Shown: positions 27,918-37,351 of the stretch, one piece after another
Layout: each line of letters begins with the position of its first letter
Position numbering within the stretch: position 1 is the first letter of the stretch
NCBI GenBank assembly: GCA_000504625.1
Contig: AZHR01000003.1
Location: forward strand, 31,226-95,225
Direction of reading: 5' to 3'
Origin: an alpha proteobacterium SCGC AAA240-E13
GTDB taxonomy: Bacteria; Pseudomonadota; Alphaproteobacteria; Pelagibacterales; Pelagibacteraceae
Length of the DNA stretch: 64,000 nucleotides
The notes under the pieces: model-generated
The model's database searches: none
Seen by the model: the letters and a program-made list of their open reading frames with translations, nothing else
What the model was told of the DNA's origin: nothing
Position numbers and translations under genes: made by a program

Positions 27918-28454
27918 GTGTTAAATTATTTAAAAAAAAAAAATATTAAAATTGGAATATTGGGTGGAACTTTTGATCCTGCACACAAAGGACACTTGGC
28001 AATTTCAAGAATAGCTAGAAAAAAATTCAAATTAAAATATATCATTTGGTCTATAACTCGAAAAAATCCATTAAAAAAAAAACCTAAAAATACTATTGAG
28101 GAAAGAATTAAAATATTAAAAAAAATTACAAAAAAAGATAAATCAATCAAAATTGAATTTCTTGAAGATAAAGTTAATTCAAAAAAAACTATAAAGGTGC
28201 TAAAACTAATAAGAAAAATAAATACTAGGCTAGACATTTTTTTTATAATGGGGGCTGATAACTTAATCAAATTTCATAAATGGAATAGATGGAAAGAAAT
28301 TACAAAATTAGCTAAAATTTTAGTTTTTGATAGGCAAGGATATAAATTAAAAGCACTTAATTCTATAGCAGCCAAAAAAATACATAAGGAAAGATGGAGA
28401 TTGATTATGTTTAAAAGGGTTAATATTTCGTCTTCCCAAATCAGAAAAATTTGA
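27918..28454 (+). CDS. nadD: Nicotinate-nucleotide adenylyltransferase
   Basis: 178 residues starting at GTG 27918, three bases after proA. The nucleotidyltransferase motif GGTFDPAHKGHL (about residues 16-27) carries the HxGH signature, and the C-terminal ISSSQIRK is the matching second motif (ISSTxIR). It adenylates nicotinate mononucleotide in NAD synthesis. The gene is very AT- and lysine-rich like its neighbours. Confidence 0.92.
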   Translation: MLNYLKKKNIKIGILGGTFDPAHKGHLAISRIARKKFKLKYIIWSITRKNPLKKKPKNTIEERIKILKKITKKDKSIKIEFLEDKVNSKKTIKVLKLIRKINTRLDIFFIMGADNLIKFHKWNRWKEITKLAKILVFDRQGYKLKALNSIAAKKIHKERWRLIMFKRVNISSSQIRKI

Positions 28455-28472
28455 TAATCTTGGAGTTAACTG

Positions 28473-28823
28473 ATGGAAAAAGTTCTTTATCTTAAAAAGA
28501 CAATAGAGAAGATCCTAAATGAAAATAAAGCAATTGATGTAAAAAGTATTGATCTCAAGGGAAAAAGTACTGTTGCTGATTATATGATTATTGCCAGTGG
28601 TACTTCGTCAAGACATTTACAAGCATTATCAGAAATGATACTTGAAAAACTAAAAAAAGAAGGAATAACTAATTGTCATCTTGAAGGAAAAAATAGCAAA
28701 GAATGGAAACTTATAGACGGTATCGATATAATTATTCATATCTTTAATCCTAAAAAAAGAAAATTTTACGATTTAGAAAAAATGTGGTCTGAACTACTTC
28801 CAAAAGAGAGGTTAATGATATGA
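28473..28823 (+). CDS. rsfS: Ribosome silencing factor RsfS
   Basis: 116 residues with the DUF143/RsfS motifs: ADYMIIASGTSSRHLQALSE, then GKNSKEWKLIDGIDIIIHIF and MWSELLP near the end. It binds L14 and blocks subunit joining in poor growth conditions. It occupies the usual slot after nadD. Its stop overlaps the ctpA ATG in the sequence ATGA. The rlmH gene often found next in other alphaproteobacteria is absent here. Confidence 0.94.
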   Translation: MEKVLYLKKTIEKILNENKAIDVKSIDLKGKSTVADYMIIASGTSSRHLQALSEMILEKLKKEGITNCHLEGKNSKEWKLIDGIDIIIHIFNPKKRKFYDLEKMWSELLPKERLMI

Positions 28824-29962
28824 AAAATATAAAAAAATTTTTAATTATATTTTTTCTTTTATCAATTTATAATAATCATACTTTTGCAGAAAATTCTGAT
28901 GAACTGTACCAAAAAATTGATCTTTTTAGCGAAGTTTTAGAAAAAATTAAGAAAGATTATGTCAATGATGTAGATCAAACGGAGATGATGGATGCTGCTA
29001 TTAATGGAGTATTACAATCTCTTGACCCTTATTCATCTTATATGAATCCAGAGATGTTTAATAATATGGAAACCGAAACAAAAGGAGCATTTGGAGGTCT
29101 TGGTATTGAAGTGGGAATGGAGGCCGGAGTAGTAAAAGTAATTTCACCAATTGACGATACTCCAGCCTCTAGAGCAGGTGTTAAAGCTGGTGACTATATT
29201 ATTCGAATTGATGAAACTCAGGTACAAGGCAAAACTTTAATGGAAGCAGTTAATTTAATGCGAGGACCAGTTGGAACTCCAATTGAAATAACTATTAGAA
29301 GAAAAGGTGAAAAAAAAGCTATCATATTGAAAATAGTCAGAGAAATAATACAGATAAAATCTGTTACAGCAAAAGTTATAGACAATAATATCGGATATTT
29401 TCGATTGACTTCATTTAATGAAAATAGTGGTAAACAATTAATAAATAAAATAAATGAAATCAAAACTGAAAATGAAATTAATGGATTTATCTTAGATTTA
29501 AGAAATAATCCTGGTGGATTATTATCTCAAGCAATTGAAATTTCTGATTTTTTTTTAAACGATGGTGAAATTGTATCAACAAGGGGAAGAAAAAAGAGAG
29601 AGAATAGAAAATGGTTTGCAAGGAAAGGTGATCAAATTGATGGAAAGCCACTTATAGTATTAATTAATTATGGATCGGCATCTGCTGCTGAAATTGTTGC
29701 TGGTGCACTAAAAGATCATAAAAGAGCAATATTAATCGGTCAAAATAGCTATGGCAAAGGATCAGTCCAATCAATAATACCCCTAAATAATAACGGAGCA
29801 ATTAGATTAACAATTTCAAAATACTATTTGCCCTCGGGGAAATCTATTTCTGAAATTGGTATAACTCCAGATTTTGAAATTGAAGAAGAGAATAAAGATT
29901 TTGCAATTAATACAGCTAGTGATAATCAATTAAATTTTGCAGTAAAACTGTTTAACGGCTAA
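28820..29962 (+). CDS. ctpA: Carboxy-terminal processing peptidase (S41)
   Basis: 380 residues with an N-terminal signal peptide (hydrophobic to about residue 24, cut near TFA/EN). A PDZ domain (about 85-165) precedes the S41 catalytic domain, with serine in NYGSASAAEIVAG and lysine in GQNSYGKGSVQ. It trims C-termini of periplasmic proteins or murein hydrolases. It overlaps rsfS by 4 bp and is followed by rppH. Confidence 0.94.
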   Translation: MKNIKKFLIIFFLLSIYNNHTFAENSDELYQKIDLFSEVLEKIKKDYVNDVDQTEMMDAAINGVLQSLDPYSSYMNPEMFNNMETETKGAFGGLGIEVGMEAGVVKVISPIDDTPASRAGVKAGDYIIRIDETQVQGKTLMEAVNLMRGPVGTPIEITIRRKGEKKAIILKIVREIIQIKSVTAKVIDNNIGYFRLTSFNENSGKQLINKINEIKTENEINGFILDLRNNPGGLLSQAIEISDFFLNDGEIVSTRGRKKRENRKWFARKGDQIDGKPLIVLINYGSASAAEIVAGALKDHKRAILIGQNSYGKGSVQSIIPLNNNGAIRLTISKYYLPSGKSISEIGITPDFEIEEENKDFAINTASDNQLNFAVKLFNG

Positions 29963-29964
29963 TA

Positions 29965-30444
29965 ATGTTATTAAATAAATTAGAAACACTTCCTTTAAGA
30001 ATGGGAGTGGGGATTGTTTTATTAAATTCAAAAAATCGTATTTTTGTAGGAAAAAGGATAGATAATCCAGTAAATTTTTGGCAAATGCCCCAAGGTGGTG
30101 TAGATAAAAACGAAGATTTTTTTCACGCAGCATGCAGAGAATTAAAAGAAGAAACTAGTATTAAAAGCATTAAGCTAATTAAAGAGATTGATAATATTTT
30201 GACATATGAATTACCAAAAAATCTTTTAGGAAAAATATGGAAAGGTAAATACAGAGGACAAAAACAAAAATGGTTTATTATGAGATTTACTGGTAATGAA
30301 GATGAAATAAATATTAAAACAAAAAAAGCAGAATTTAAAGAATGGAAGTGGATTAATATAAATCAACTTACGAACGTTGTGGTAAAATTTAAACTTGAAG
30401 TCTATAAGGAAATTGCTAAAGAATTAAAACAATTACTATATTAA
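29965..30444 (+). CDS. rppH: RNA pyrophosphohydrolase (Nudix)
   Basis: 159 residues. It starts LRMGVGIVLLN, and the Nudix box is GGVDKNEDFFHAACRELKEE, with a WQMPQGG lead-in typical of RppH. It removes pyrophosphate from 5' triphosphate ends of mRNA, triggering decay. It could instead hydrolyse dinucleoside polyphosphates, as the family also does. Its end overlaps the convergent atpC by 4 bp. Confidence 0.92.
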   Translation: MLLNKLETLPLRMGVGIVLLNSKNRIFVGKRIDNPVNFWQMPQGGVDKNEDFFHAACRELKEETSIKSIKLIKEIDNILTYELPKNLLGKIWKGKYRGQKQKWFIMRFTGNEDEINIKTKKAEFKEWKWININQLTNVVVKFKLEVYKEIAKELKQLLY

Positions 30445-30842
30445 TTCAAATCTAATGAGCGCAATGTGTCAATTTTTTGATTAGCCAAATATCTTCTATT
30501 ATCATTTAGCTTTTCACTACTCAAAATCTTTTCTGTTTCTGATATTAGAAAATCTATTTTTTCCCTGTTCAATTCTTTTATATCTATTATTTTGCTCGAC
30601 AAGACAGTTAAATTGTTATTAAAAAATTCTATTATTCCATCTTCCACAAAAAAACTATTAACTTTTTCTGTTAATTTTATAATTTTTATCACACCAGGTT
30701 TTAAAAATGAAATTATTGATATATGATCTTTTAATATTCCCATTTCTCCTTCATAAGATGGCAATACTACCTCATTAATATTTTCATCAGAAAAGATTAT
30801 TTTTTCGGGGCTAACGATATCAATTTTGTAAGTATTTTCCAT
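30441..30842 (-). CDS. atpC: ATP synthase F1 epsilon subunit
   Basis: 133 residues. The beta-sandwich domain includes YKIDIVSPEKIIFSDE and LPSYEGEMGILKDHISII, with a short helical C-terminal hairpin. It forms the central stalk with gamma and inhibits ATP hydrolysis. It is the last gene of atpHAGDC, and its ATG overlaps the atpD stop by one base (TAATG). Confidence 0.95.
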   Translation of the reverse strand: MENTYKIDIVSPEKIIFSDENINEVVLPSYEGEMGILKDHISIISFLKPGVIKIIKLTEKVNSFFVEDGIIEFFNNNLTVLSSKIIDIKELNREKIDFLISETEKILSSEKLNDNRRYLANQKIDTLRSLDLN

Positions 30843-32266
30843 TAGGCTGCTGCCTCTTTAGCCATTTTTTCAGCTTTTTGTACAGCTTCTTCAATTGTGC
30901 CAACCATGTAGAAAGCTGCTTCGGGTAAATGATCGTATTCACCCTTACAAATTGCATCAAAGCCTTTGATTGTTGATTGTAAATCAACAAGTTTGCCTGG
31001 AGAACCTGTAAATACTTCAGCAACAAAAAATGGTTGCGATAAAAATCTTTGTATTTTTCTTGCTCTTGTAACAACTAGTTTATCTTCTTCGGAAAGTTCA
31101 TCCATACCTAAAATTGCAATAATATCTTGAAGCGATTTATATGTTTGAAGTATTTTTTGCACTTCTCTAGCAACTCTATAATGTTCTTCTCCAACTATTC
31201 TTGGATCTAAAATTCTTGAAGTAGAATCCAACGGATCAACCGCAGGATAAATACCTAGTTCCGCAATTTGTCTAGATAACACTGTAGTTGCATCTAAATG
31301 CGCGAAAGAAGTAGCAGGAGCGGGATCTGTTAAATCATCCGCTGGAACATAAATTGCCTGTACCGAAGTAATTGAGCCTTTATCAGTAGTAGTAATTCTT
31401 TCTTGTAAATTTCCCATATCAGTGGCTAAAGTTGGTTGATAACCTACGGCTGATGGAATTCTTCCTAAGAGAGCTGACACCTCTGATCCTGCTTGAGTAA
31501 ATCTAAATATATTATCAATAAAAAATAAAACATCCTGTCCTTCTTTATCTCTAAAATACTCCGCAACTGTTAAACCTGCTAAACCAACTCTTGCACGTGC
31601 TCCTGGTGGTTCATTCATTTGTCCAAAGATCAATGCCGCCTTTGAACCTTTTCCTTCTTTTTTAATTACTCCTGACTCAATCATTTCATGGTATAAATCA
31701 TTTCCTTCCCTAGTTCTTTCGCCAACACCAGCAAAAACTGAAAAACCACCATGTGCTTTTGCGATATTATTTATTAGTTCCATGATAATTACTGTTTTAC
31801 CTACACCAGCTCCTCCGAAAAGACCTATTTTTCCACCCTTAGCGTAAGGAGCCAGAAGATCTACAACTTTTATTCCCGTAACTAATATCTCTGTTTCGGT
31901 AGATTGATCCGTAAATTTTGGGGCTGGTCTATGTATAGGCCAACTTTCTTTTGTAGACACTTTCCCTTTTTGGTCAATAGGTTCACCAATGACATTTATT
32001 ATTCTGCCTAGTGTTTCTGGCCCAACTGGAACTTTAATTGGAGAACCAGTATTGGTCACTTTATCTCCTCTCTTGAGTCCCTCAGTACTATCCATTGCTA
32101 TAGTTCGAACAGTTGTTTCTCCCAAATGTTGAGCTACTTCTAATACAAGTCTATTTCCAGAATTATCACATTCCAATGCTGTCAAAATTTCTGGCAATTG
32201 ATCATCAAAATAAACATCAACCACCGCCCCGATTACCTGTGTAATTTTTCCAAATTTGTAACTCAT
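30842..32266 (-). CDS. atpD: ATP synthase F1 beta subunit
   Basis: 474 residues. Walker A GGAGVGKTVII, the catalytic glutamate in GVGERTREGNDLYHEM, and the DELSEEDK region near the C-terminus are all normal. It is the catalytic subunit of the ATP synthase. The TAATG junction with atpC and a 3-bp gap to atpG show tight operon packing. Confidence 0.98.
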   Translation of the reverse strand: MSYKFGKITQVIGAVVDVYFDDQLPEILTALECDNSGNRLVLEVAQHLGETTVRTIAMDSTEGLKRGDKVTNTGSPIKVPVGPETLGRIINVIGEPIDQKGKVSTKESWPIHRPAPKFTDQSTETEILVTGIKVVDLLAPYAKGGKIGLFGGAGVGKTVIIMELINNIAKAHGGFSVFAGVGERTREGNDLYHEMIESGVIKKEGKGSKAALIFGQMNEPPGARARVGLAGLTVAEYFRDKEGQDVLFFIDNIFRFTQAGSEVSALLGRIPSAVGYQPTLATDMGNLQERITTTDKGSITSVQAIYVPADDLTDPAPATSFAHLDATTVLSRQIAELGIYPAVDPLDSTSRILDPRIVGEEHYRVAREVQKILQTYKSLQDIIAILGMDELSEEDKLVVTRARKIQRFLSQPFFVAEVFTGSPGKLVDLQSTIKGFDAICKGEYDHLPEAAFYMVGTIEEAVQKAEKMAKEAAA

Positions 32267-32269
32267 TTT

Positions 32270-33148
32270 TTATAAACTTTCTGCTCCTGATATTATTTCA
32301 ATAAGTTCTTTGGTAATGGCTGCTTGTCTACTTCTATTATAGGTAATTGTTAACTTATCAACTAAATCTCCAGCATTTCTTGTTGCGCTATCCATGGCAG
32401 TCATTCTAGATCCCTGTTCACTTGCTGCATTTTCAAGAAACGCCTTAAAAATTTGAGTAGATATGTTTCTTGGAAGTAAATTATTTAGAATTTCATTTTC
32501 TTCAGGTTCAAATTCATAAAAATTATCTGATTTTTTTAATTCTTCTTTTTTCTGATTTTCAATCGGTATTATTTGTTGCTCTTGGGGAATTTGCGAAATA
32601 ACATTCTTAAATTTATTATAAAATATTTTACATACATCAAATTGTGATTCGCTAAATAACTTAATTATGATTTCTCCGACATTTTCTGCTTCTTTATAAG
32701 TAATTTTTTTAAATCCCTTAAAATTTATTTTCTCAATTATATATTTGCCATAGACTCTTTTTAATTGATCATGTCCTTTGAATCCGACTGTAAAAATTTT
32801 TAGTGATTTTCCTTCTTTTAAAATTTTATCAAAATAGTTCTTGGCTTTTTTGCATATATTTGTATTAAATCCACCACAAAGTCCTCTATCAGCAGTCATG
32901 ACAACACATAGATGTGTATTATCTTTTCCTGTGCCAACTAAAAATTTCGAAGCATCATTTTTATCTGAAATTGAATTACTTAAGTTAAGAATGATATTAT
33001 TCATTTTTTCTGAAAAGGGTCTTCCTCTCTCAGCATTTTCTTGGGCTCTTCTTAACTTTGCCGCAGCCACCATTTTCATAGCCTTAGTGATTTTTTGTGT
33101 TGATTTGACACTCAAAATTCTTTTTTTTAAATCATCTAAACTTGGCAT
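32270..33148 (-). CDS. atpG: ATP synthase F1 gamma subunit
   Basis: 292 residues. The N-terminal helix RILSVKSTQKITKAMKMVAAAKL, the TADRGLCGGFN motif and the C-terminal RMTAMDSATRNAGDLVDKLT helix are those of the rotary shaft. There is an alphaproteobacteria-style insertion around the middle (QIPQEQQIIPIENQKKEE). It couples proton flow to rotation. Confidence 0.97.
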   Translation of the reverse strand: MPSLDDLKKRILSVKSTQKITKAMKMVAAAKLRRAQENAERGRPFSEKMNNIILNLSNSISDKNDASKFLVGTGKDNTHLCVVMTADRGLCGGFNTNICKKAKNYFDKILKEGKSLKIFTVGFKGHDQLKRVYGKYIIEKINFKGFKKITYKEAENVGEIIIKLFSESQFDVCKIFYNKFKNVISQIPQEQQIIPIENQKKEELKKSDNFYEFEPEENEILNNLLPRNISTQIFKAFLENAASEQGSRMTAMDSATRNAGDLVDKLTITYNRSRQAAITKELIEIISGAESL

Positions 33149-33154
33149 AAAATG

Positions 33155-34690
33155 CTACTTGTCGTTCTTTTTTTTAAATTCTTCTATGAGTGATGCTAAT
33201 TTTTTTTCTGTTTCTTCGTCTAATTTTCCTGTGTTATTAATATTGTCAATAAATTCAGGATTTGAAGATTTAACTTTTTCATAAATTTGTTTTTCAAGAT
33301 TTTTGATATCAGTTAATTCAACATCGTCTAAATAACCTCTTACACCTGAAAAAACCGCGATTACCTGTTGCGCAACAGACATAGGAGAATATTGATCTTG
33401 TTTGAGAAGTTCGGTTAATTTTGAACCTCTATTTAATAGTCTTTGTGTGGATGAATCCAGATCAGAACCAAATTGAGCAAATGCCGCCATTTCTCTATAC
33501 TGTGCTAATTCTAATTTTATTGAACCAGCAACTTTTTTCATAGCTTTTGTTTGAGCTGCTGACCCTACTCTCGAAACCGATAACCCGACATTAACGGCAG
33601 GTCTTATCCCTTGATTAAACAGTTCGGTTTCTAAAAAAATCTGACCATCGGTGATTGAAATTACATTAGTTGGAATATAGGCAGAAATATCACCTGCTTG
33701 TGTTTCAATTATTGGTAACGCTGTTAATGATCCACTACCTTTATCATCATTAAGTTTTGCAGCTCTTTCAAGTAATCTGCTATGAAGATAAAAAACATCG
33801 CCTGGATAAGCTTCTCTTCCTGGTGGTCTTCTTAATAAAAGTGACATTTGTCTGTAAGCCACAGCGTGCTTGGATAAATCATCATAAATAATTAATGCAT
33901 GCATACCGTTGTCTCTAAAATATTCACCTATAGTACAGCCAGTATAAGGTGCCAAAAATTGTAATGGAGCTGGATTAGATGCCGTTGCCGAAATTATTGT
34001 TGTATACGCCATTGCTCCTGCTTCTTCTAACGATTTAACTATCTGAGCAACGGTTGACTGTTTTTGTCCTATAGCTACATATACACAATATAATTTCTTT
34101 TTTTCATCGCCTTCTAGATTTATTTCTTTTTGATTAATAATTGTATCTATTGCCACCGCGGTTTTTCCAGTTTGTCTATCTCCAATAATTAATTCTCTTT
34201 GTCCTCTTCCGATTGGAATTAAACTATCAATTGCTTTTAAACCAGTTTGTACTGGTTCATTTACAGATTGACGAGGTATAATTCCTGGAGCTTTTACTTC
34301 AACTCTGTTTCTTTTTAATTTTTTATCTAAGGCACCCTTGCCATCTATTGGATTTCCTAGAGCATCTACAACTCTTCCTAACAATTCTTTTCCAACTGGA
34401 ACATCTACTATCGCACCTGTTCTTTTAACAACATCCCCTTCTTTGATTTTTCTATCTTCACCAAAAATTACAACACCAACGTTATCGCTTTCTAAGTTCA
34501 AAACCATTCCCTTTGAACCATCAGAAAATTCCACCATTTCGCCTGCTTGAACATTATCTAAACCGTAAACACGGGCAATCCCATCTCCTACGGACAATAC
34601 TTGTCCTACTTCAGTAGTTTCTGCTTTTTCACCAAACTTTTTTATTTGTTCTTTTAAAATCTTTGTTACTTCAGATGGATTTATTTGCAT
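33155..34690 (-). CDS. atpA: ATP synthase F1 alpha subunit
   Basis: 511 residues. It has Walker A GDRQTGKTAVA and the alpha-subunit region SVSRVGSAAQTKAMK, with N-terminal INPSEVTKILKEQIKKF. It carries the non-catalytic nucleotide sites of F1. It is one base downstream of atpH. Confidence 0.98.
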   Translation of the reverse strand: MQINPSEVTKILKEQIKKFGEKAETTEVGQVLSVGDGIARVYGLDNVQAGEMVEFSDGSKGMVLNLESDNVGVVIFGEDRKIKEGDVVKRTGAIVDVPVGKELLGRVVDALGNPIDGKGALDKKLKRNRVEVKAPGIIPRQSVNEPVQTGLKAIDSLIPIGRGQRELIIGDRQTGKTAVAIDTIINQKEINLEGDEKKKLYCVYVAIGQKQSTVAQIVKSLEEAGAMAYTTIISATASNPAPLQFLAPYTGCTIGEYFRDNGMHALIIYDDLSKHAVAYRQMSLLLRRPPGREAYPGDVFYLHSRLLERAAKLNDDKGSGSLTALPIIETQAGDISAYIPTNVISITDGQIFLETELFNQGIRPAVNVGLSVSRVGSAAQTKAMKKVAGSIKLELAQYREMAAFAQFGSDLDSSTQRLLNRGSKLTELLKQDQYSPMSVAQQVIAVFSGVRGYLDDVELTDIKNLEKQIYEKVKSSNPEFIDNINNTGKLDEETEKKLASLIEEFKKKNDK

Positions 34691-35248
34691 TTAGACCTCT
34701 AACATACTTTTTTCTAATTGCTTAAGTTTATTTTTTATTGAAGTATCAATCATTATACTTCCTACCTGAATAATCAATCCCCCAATTAAAGTTGGATCAT
34801 ATTTATAATCTAATATTATTTTTGATGTAAAGTTTTCAGACAATTGCTTTTGAATATTTTCTATTTCTACTTGAGATAGTTCTTTTGATGAACTTAGTTG
34901 AGCTTTAATTTCTCCTTTACTCTTTGATACAAGTTGTAAAAAATTATTTAGAATCCTCTCCAAAAAAAACAATCTTCTTTTAAAACATAAAAAAGACAAA
35001 AATTTGCTAAAAGTATTAGTAAATTTGAATCTGTTGCTTATCATTTTGATAGCTTCTAATTGTTCATTTCTTTTATATGTTGGGTCTTTTACTAAGCTCA
35101 TAAATTCAGAACTTTTTTTTAAAAGATCTTGTAAACTTTTTGACTCTATTTCCATTTTGTTTAGTTCGGAATTTTCCTGAGCAAGTTCAAACAATGCCAA
35201 AGCATATCTTCCGGTTGTTATTTCTGAAAAACCACTCTTTGAATTCAA
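34691..35248 (-). CDS. atpH: ATP synthase F1 delta subunit
   Basis: 185 residues. The N-terminal RYALALFELAQE and the C-terminal DPTLIGGLIIQVGSIMIDTSIKNKL motif are diagnostic. Delta links F1 to the peripheral stalk. It is the first gene of the atpHAGDC operon; the F0 genes are not here, as is usual in alphaproteobacteria. Any promoter should lie in the 122 bp between it and priA. Confidence 0.95.
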   Translation of the reverse strand: MNSKSGFSEITTGRYALALFELAQENSELNKMEIESKSLQDLLKKSSEFMSLVKDPTYKRNEQLEAIKMISNRFKFTNTFSKFLSFLCFKRRLFFLERILNNFLQLVSKSKGEIKAQLSSSKELSQVEIENIQKQLSENFTSKIILDYKYDPTLIGGLIIQVGSIMIDTSIKNKLKQLEKSMLEV

Positions 35249-35308
35249 ATTTATCCCCTTTTAGTTGTTAAATTTCGTGATTGGCAAATTTTTAAATAGG
35301 TTGTAACT

Positions 35309-35328
35309 AGCATATCAAGTCTTATGCT
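35309..35328. repeat. Inverted repeat upstream of the atp operon
   Basis: AGCATA (35309-35314) and TATGCT (35323-35328) are perfect inverted arms around an 8-base loop. They lie in the 122-bp gap between priA and atpH, about 60-80 bp before the atpH ATG. It could be an operator or a small hairpin; no T-run follows on either strand, so it is not a terminator. I could not find a convincing promoter in this gap. Confidence 0.5.
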
Positions 35329-35370
35329 TCAAGCCAGAGCTAGAAGTAAAATTGACCAAGTTCTGATGAA

Positions 35371-37329
35371 TTAATTAAAATTAATTGGATCCACATCAAC
35401 CGTAAGTTTTATTCCAGAGGAAATTTTTATTTTTTTTAATATTTTTGCTAATTTTTTTTGGATCAAAATATTTTTTTTAGATCTTAATAAAAGTCGACAT
35501 CTATATTTTTGATTTAGTTTAAATATTGGTGCATTAACTGGCCCCAGTATTTCCTCTTTAATATCTTTTGTAATTTGATTTTTGATTTTTAACGCTTCAT
35601 TAATGGTTTGTTTCTCATTTTTTCCAGCAATAATAACAGAAATAAATCTATAAAATGGTGGAAGCTTATTTCGTTTTCTTAATTCAATTTCATTTAATAA
35701 GAATTTATGTGGATCTTTTTTAGAAATATTTAATAGTATTTCATCATCGGGTGTATATGTTTGAAAATAGATAGTTGATGATGATCCTTCTCGCCCAGCT
35801 CTTCCAGATAATTGATGATAAAGTTGAATATTTTTTTCCGCAGATCTTAAATCATATCCATGAGAAGAAAAATCAGCATCAACAACTACAATACAATTTA
35901 ATTTTGAAAAATGAAAACCTTTGGAAATTAATTGTGTACCCACAAGTATGTCAATTTTTTTATTTTCAATTTTTTCAATTAAGTCTTCTGAGGTTTTTTT
36001 TTTATTTAAAGTATCACTCGAAAATATTCTAATTTTTTTATCAGGGTATTTTTGTTCTAGTTCCTCTGCTATCCTTTCAACTCCTGGTCCACACATTATA
36101 AATTCACATAGTTTGTTATCTTTACAAATTTTATTTAGGTTATTTTTATATCCACAATAATGACATAAAAGAAAATTTTTACTTTTATGATAATTAAGAT
36201 TAACCGAACAATTGGGACAAAGAAATTTGTTATAACATTTTTTGCAAATTACAAATGGTGCAAAACCCCTTCTATTTAAAAAAAATAGAACCTGGTTACC
36301 TTTTTGTAAATGATGGTTAACTTTTTCAATTGTTTCATTTGCAATCCAAGTTTTATTAGAAATTTTTTTATTATTTAAATTGATTATCTCAAGATTTGGC
36401 ATAGAAGCGTCTTGATATCTTTTGTTTAATTTTGAAGTTGTATATTTTTTTTTAATAATATTATTAAATGTTTCCACGGAAGGAATTGATGTAATTAGAA
36501 GAACGGGAGTTTTTTCAAAAGAGCCTCTTGATATAGCCATATCTCTAGCGTTATAAATAATTCCTTCGTCTTGCTTATAAGAAGCATCATGTTCTTCATC
36601 TACAATAATTATTCCTAGTTTAGCAAAAGGTAAAAAGAGGGATGATCTTGCTCCAACTACTACCTTGATCTTATTTTCAACGACTCCTCTCCAAATTATT
36701 TTTTTATTTTTTTTTGAAGTTGCTGAATGCCAAATAGCTGGTTCAAATCCAAAAAAATCAATAAATCTTTTTTTAAACTGAGCAGTAAGACCTATTTCGG
36801 GAAGCATAATTAATGCCTGGTAGCCTTGGTTTATAATTTCCCACAACCTACTAAAATAAACCAGTGTCTTTCCCGAACCTGCGACTCCATCTAAAACATG
36901 AACATAGAATTTTTTTCCTTTTTTTTTAATTTCGGACAAACATTTTGTTTGTTCTGAATTTAATGTGTACTTACAATTTTTATTTAATATTTGATATTGA
37001 TTAAAAGAGCTATCAGGAATATTTTCCACTGTCCCTTTACTCAATAAAGTCAATCTAATGCACATTCCAATTGGGACAACGTTATAAATTGAAAACCAAT
37101 TTAAAAAATCAATCATACTCCCTTTCATTTTAGGAACATTTATTTTTTTTGTTATTTTTTTTATTTGAAATTTTTTCTCAGTTTTCTCAAAGCTATTCCA
37201 AACAATACCTGTAATTTCAATTGTACCAAAAGGCACGGTAACGTAATTTCCTGTAACTAAATTCAAAGAATTATTGTCATAAGTAAATGGATGATCAAAA
37301 ATATTCGGAATGAGAATCGGAACTTTCAT
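35371..37329 (-). CDS. priA: Primosomal protein N' (PriA helicase)
   Basis: 652 residues. Walker A GVAGSGKT, the DEAH-type box VDEEHD, and the zinc-binding cysteine pairs (CKKCYNKFLCPNCS, then CHYCGY) are visible, along with the helicase motif HQLSGRAGREG. PriA restarts stalled replication forks. It is somewhat shorter than the usual 730 residues. It sits upstream of atpH in the common alphaproteobacterial order. Confidence 0.95.
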   Translation of the reverse strand: MKVPILIPNIFDHPFTYDNNSLNLVTGNYVTVPFGTIEITGIVWNSFEKTEKKFQIKKITKKINVPKMKGSMIDFLNWFSIYNVVPIGMCIRLTLLSKGTVENIPDSSFNQYQILNKNCKYTLNSEQTKCLSEIKKKGKKFYVHVLDGVAGSGKTLVYFSRLWEIINQGYQALIMLPEIGLTAQFKKRFIDFFGFEPAIWHSATSKKNKKIIWRGVVENKIKVVVGARSSLFLPFAKLGIIIVDEEHDASYKQDEGIIYNARDMAISRGSFEKTPVLLITSIPSVETFNNIIKKKYTTSKLNKRYQDASMPNLEIINLNNKKISNKTWIANETIEKVNHHLQKGNQVLFFLNRRGFAPFVICKKCYNKFLCPNCSVNLNYHKSKNFLLCHYCGYKNNLNKICKDNKLCEFIMCGPGVERIAEELEQKYPDKKIRIFSSDTLNKKKTSEDLIEKIENKKIDILVGTQLISKGFHFSKLNCIVVVDADFSSHGYDLRSAEKNIQLYHQLSGRAGREGSSSTIYFQTYTPDDEILLNISKKDPHKFLLNEIELRKRNKLPPFYRFISVIIAGKNEKQTINEALKIKNQITKDIKEEILGPVNAPIFKLNQKYRCRLLLRSKKNILIQKKLAKILKKIKISSGIKLTVDVDPINFN

Positions 37330-37351
37330 ATTAATATAATATGAAAATTTT

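Noticed and set aside
35249..35370. Promoter for the atp operon
   Set aside because: TTGATA and several weak -10 candidates occur, but none pairs at 16-18 bp with a good hexamer.
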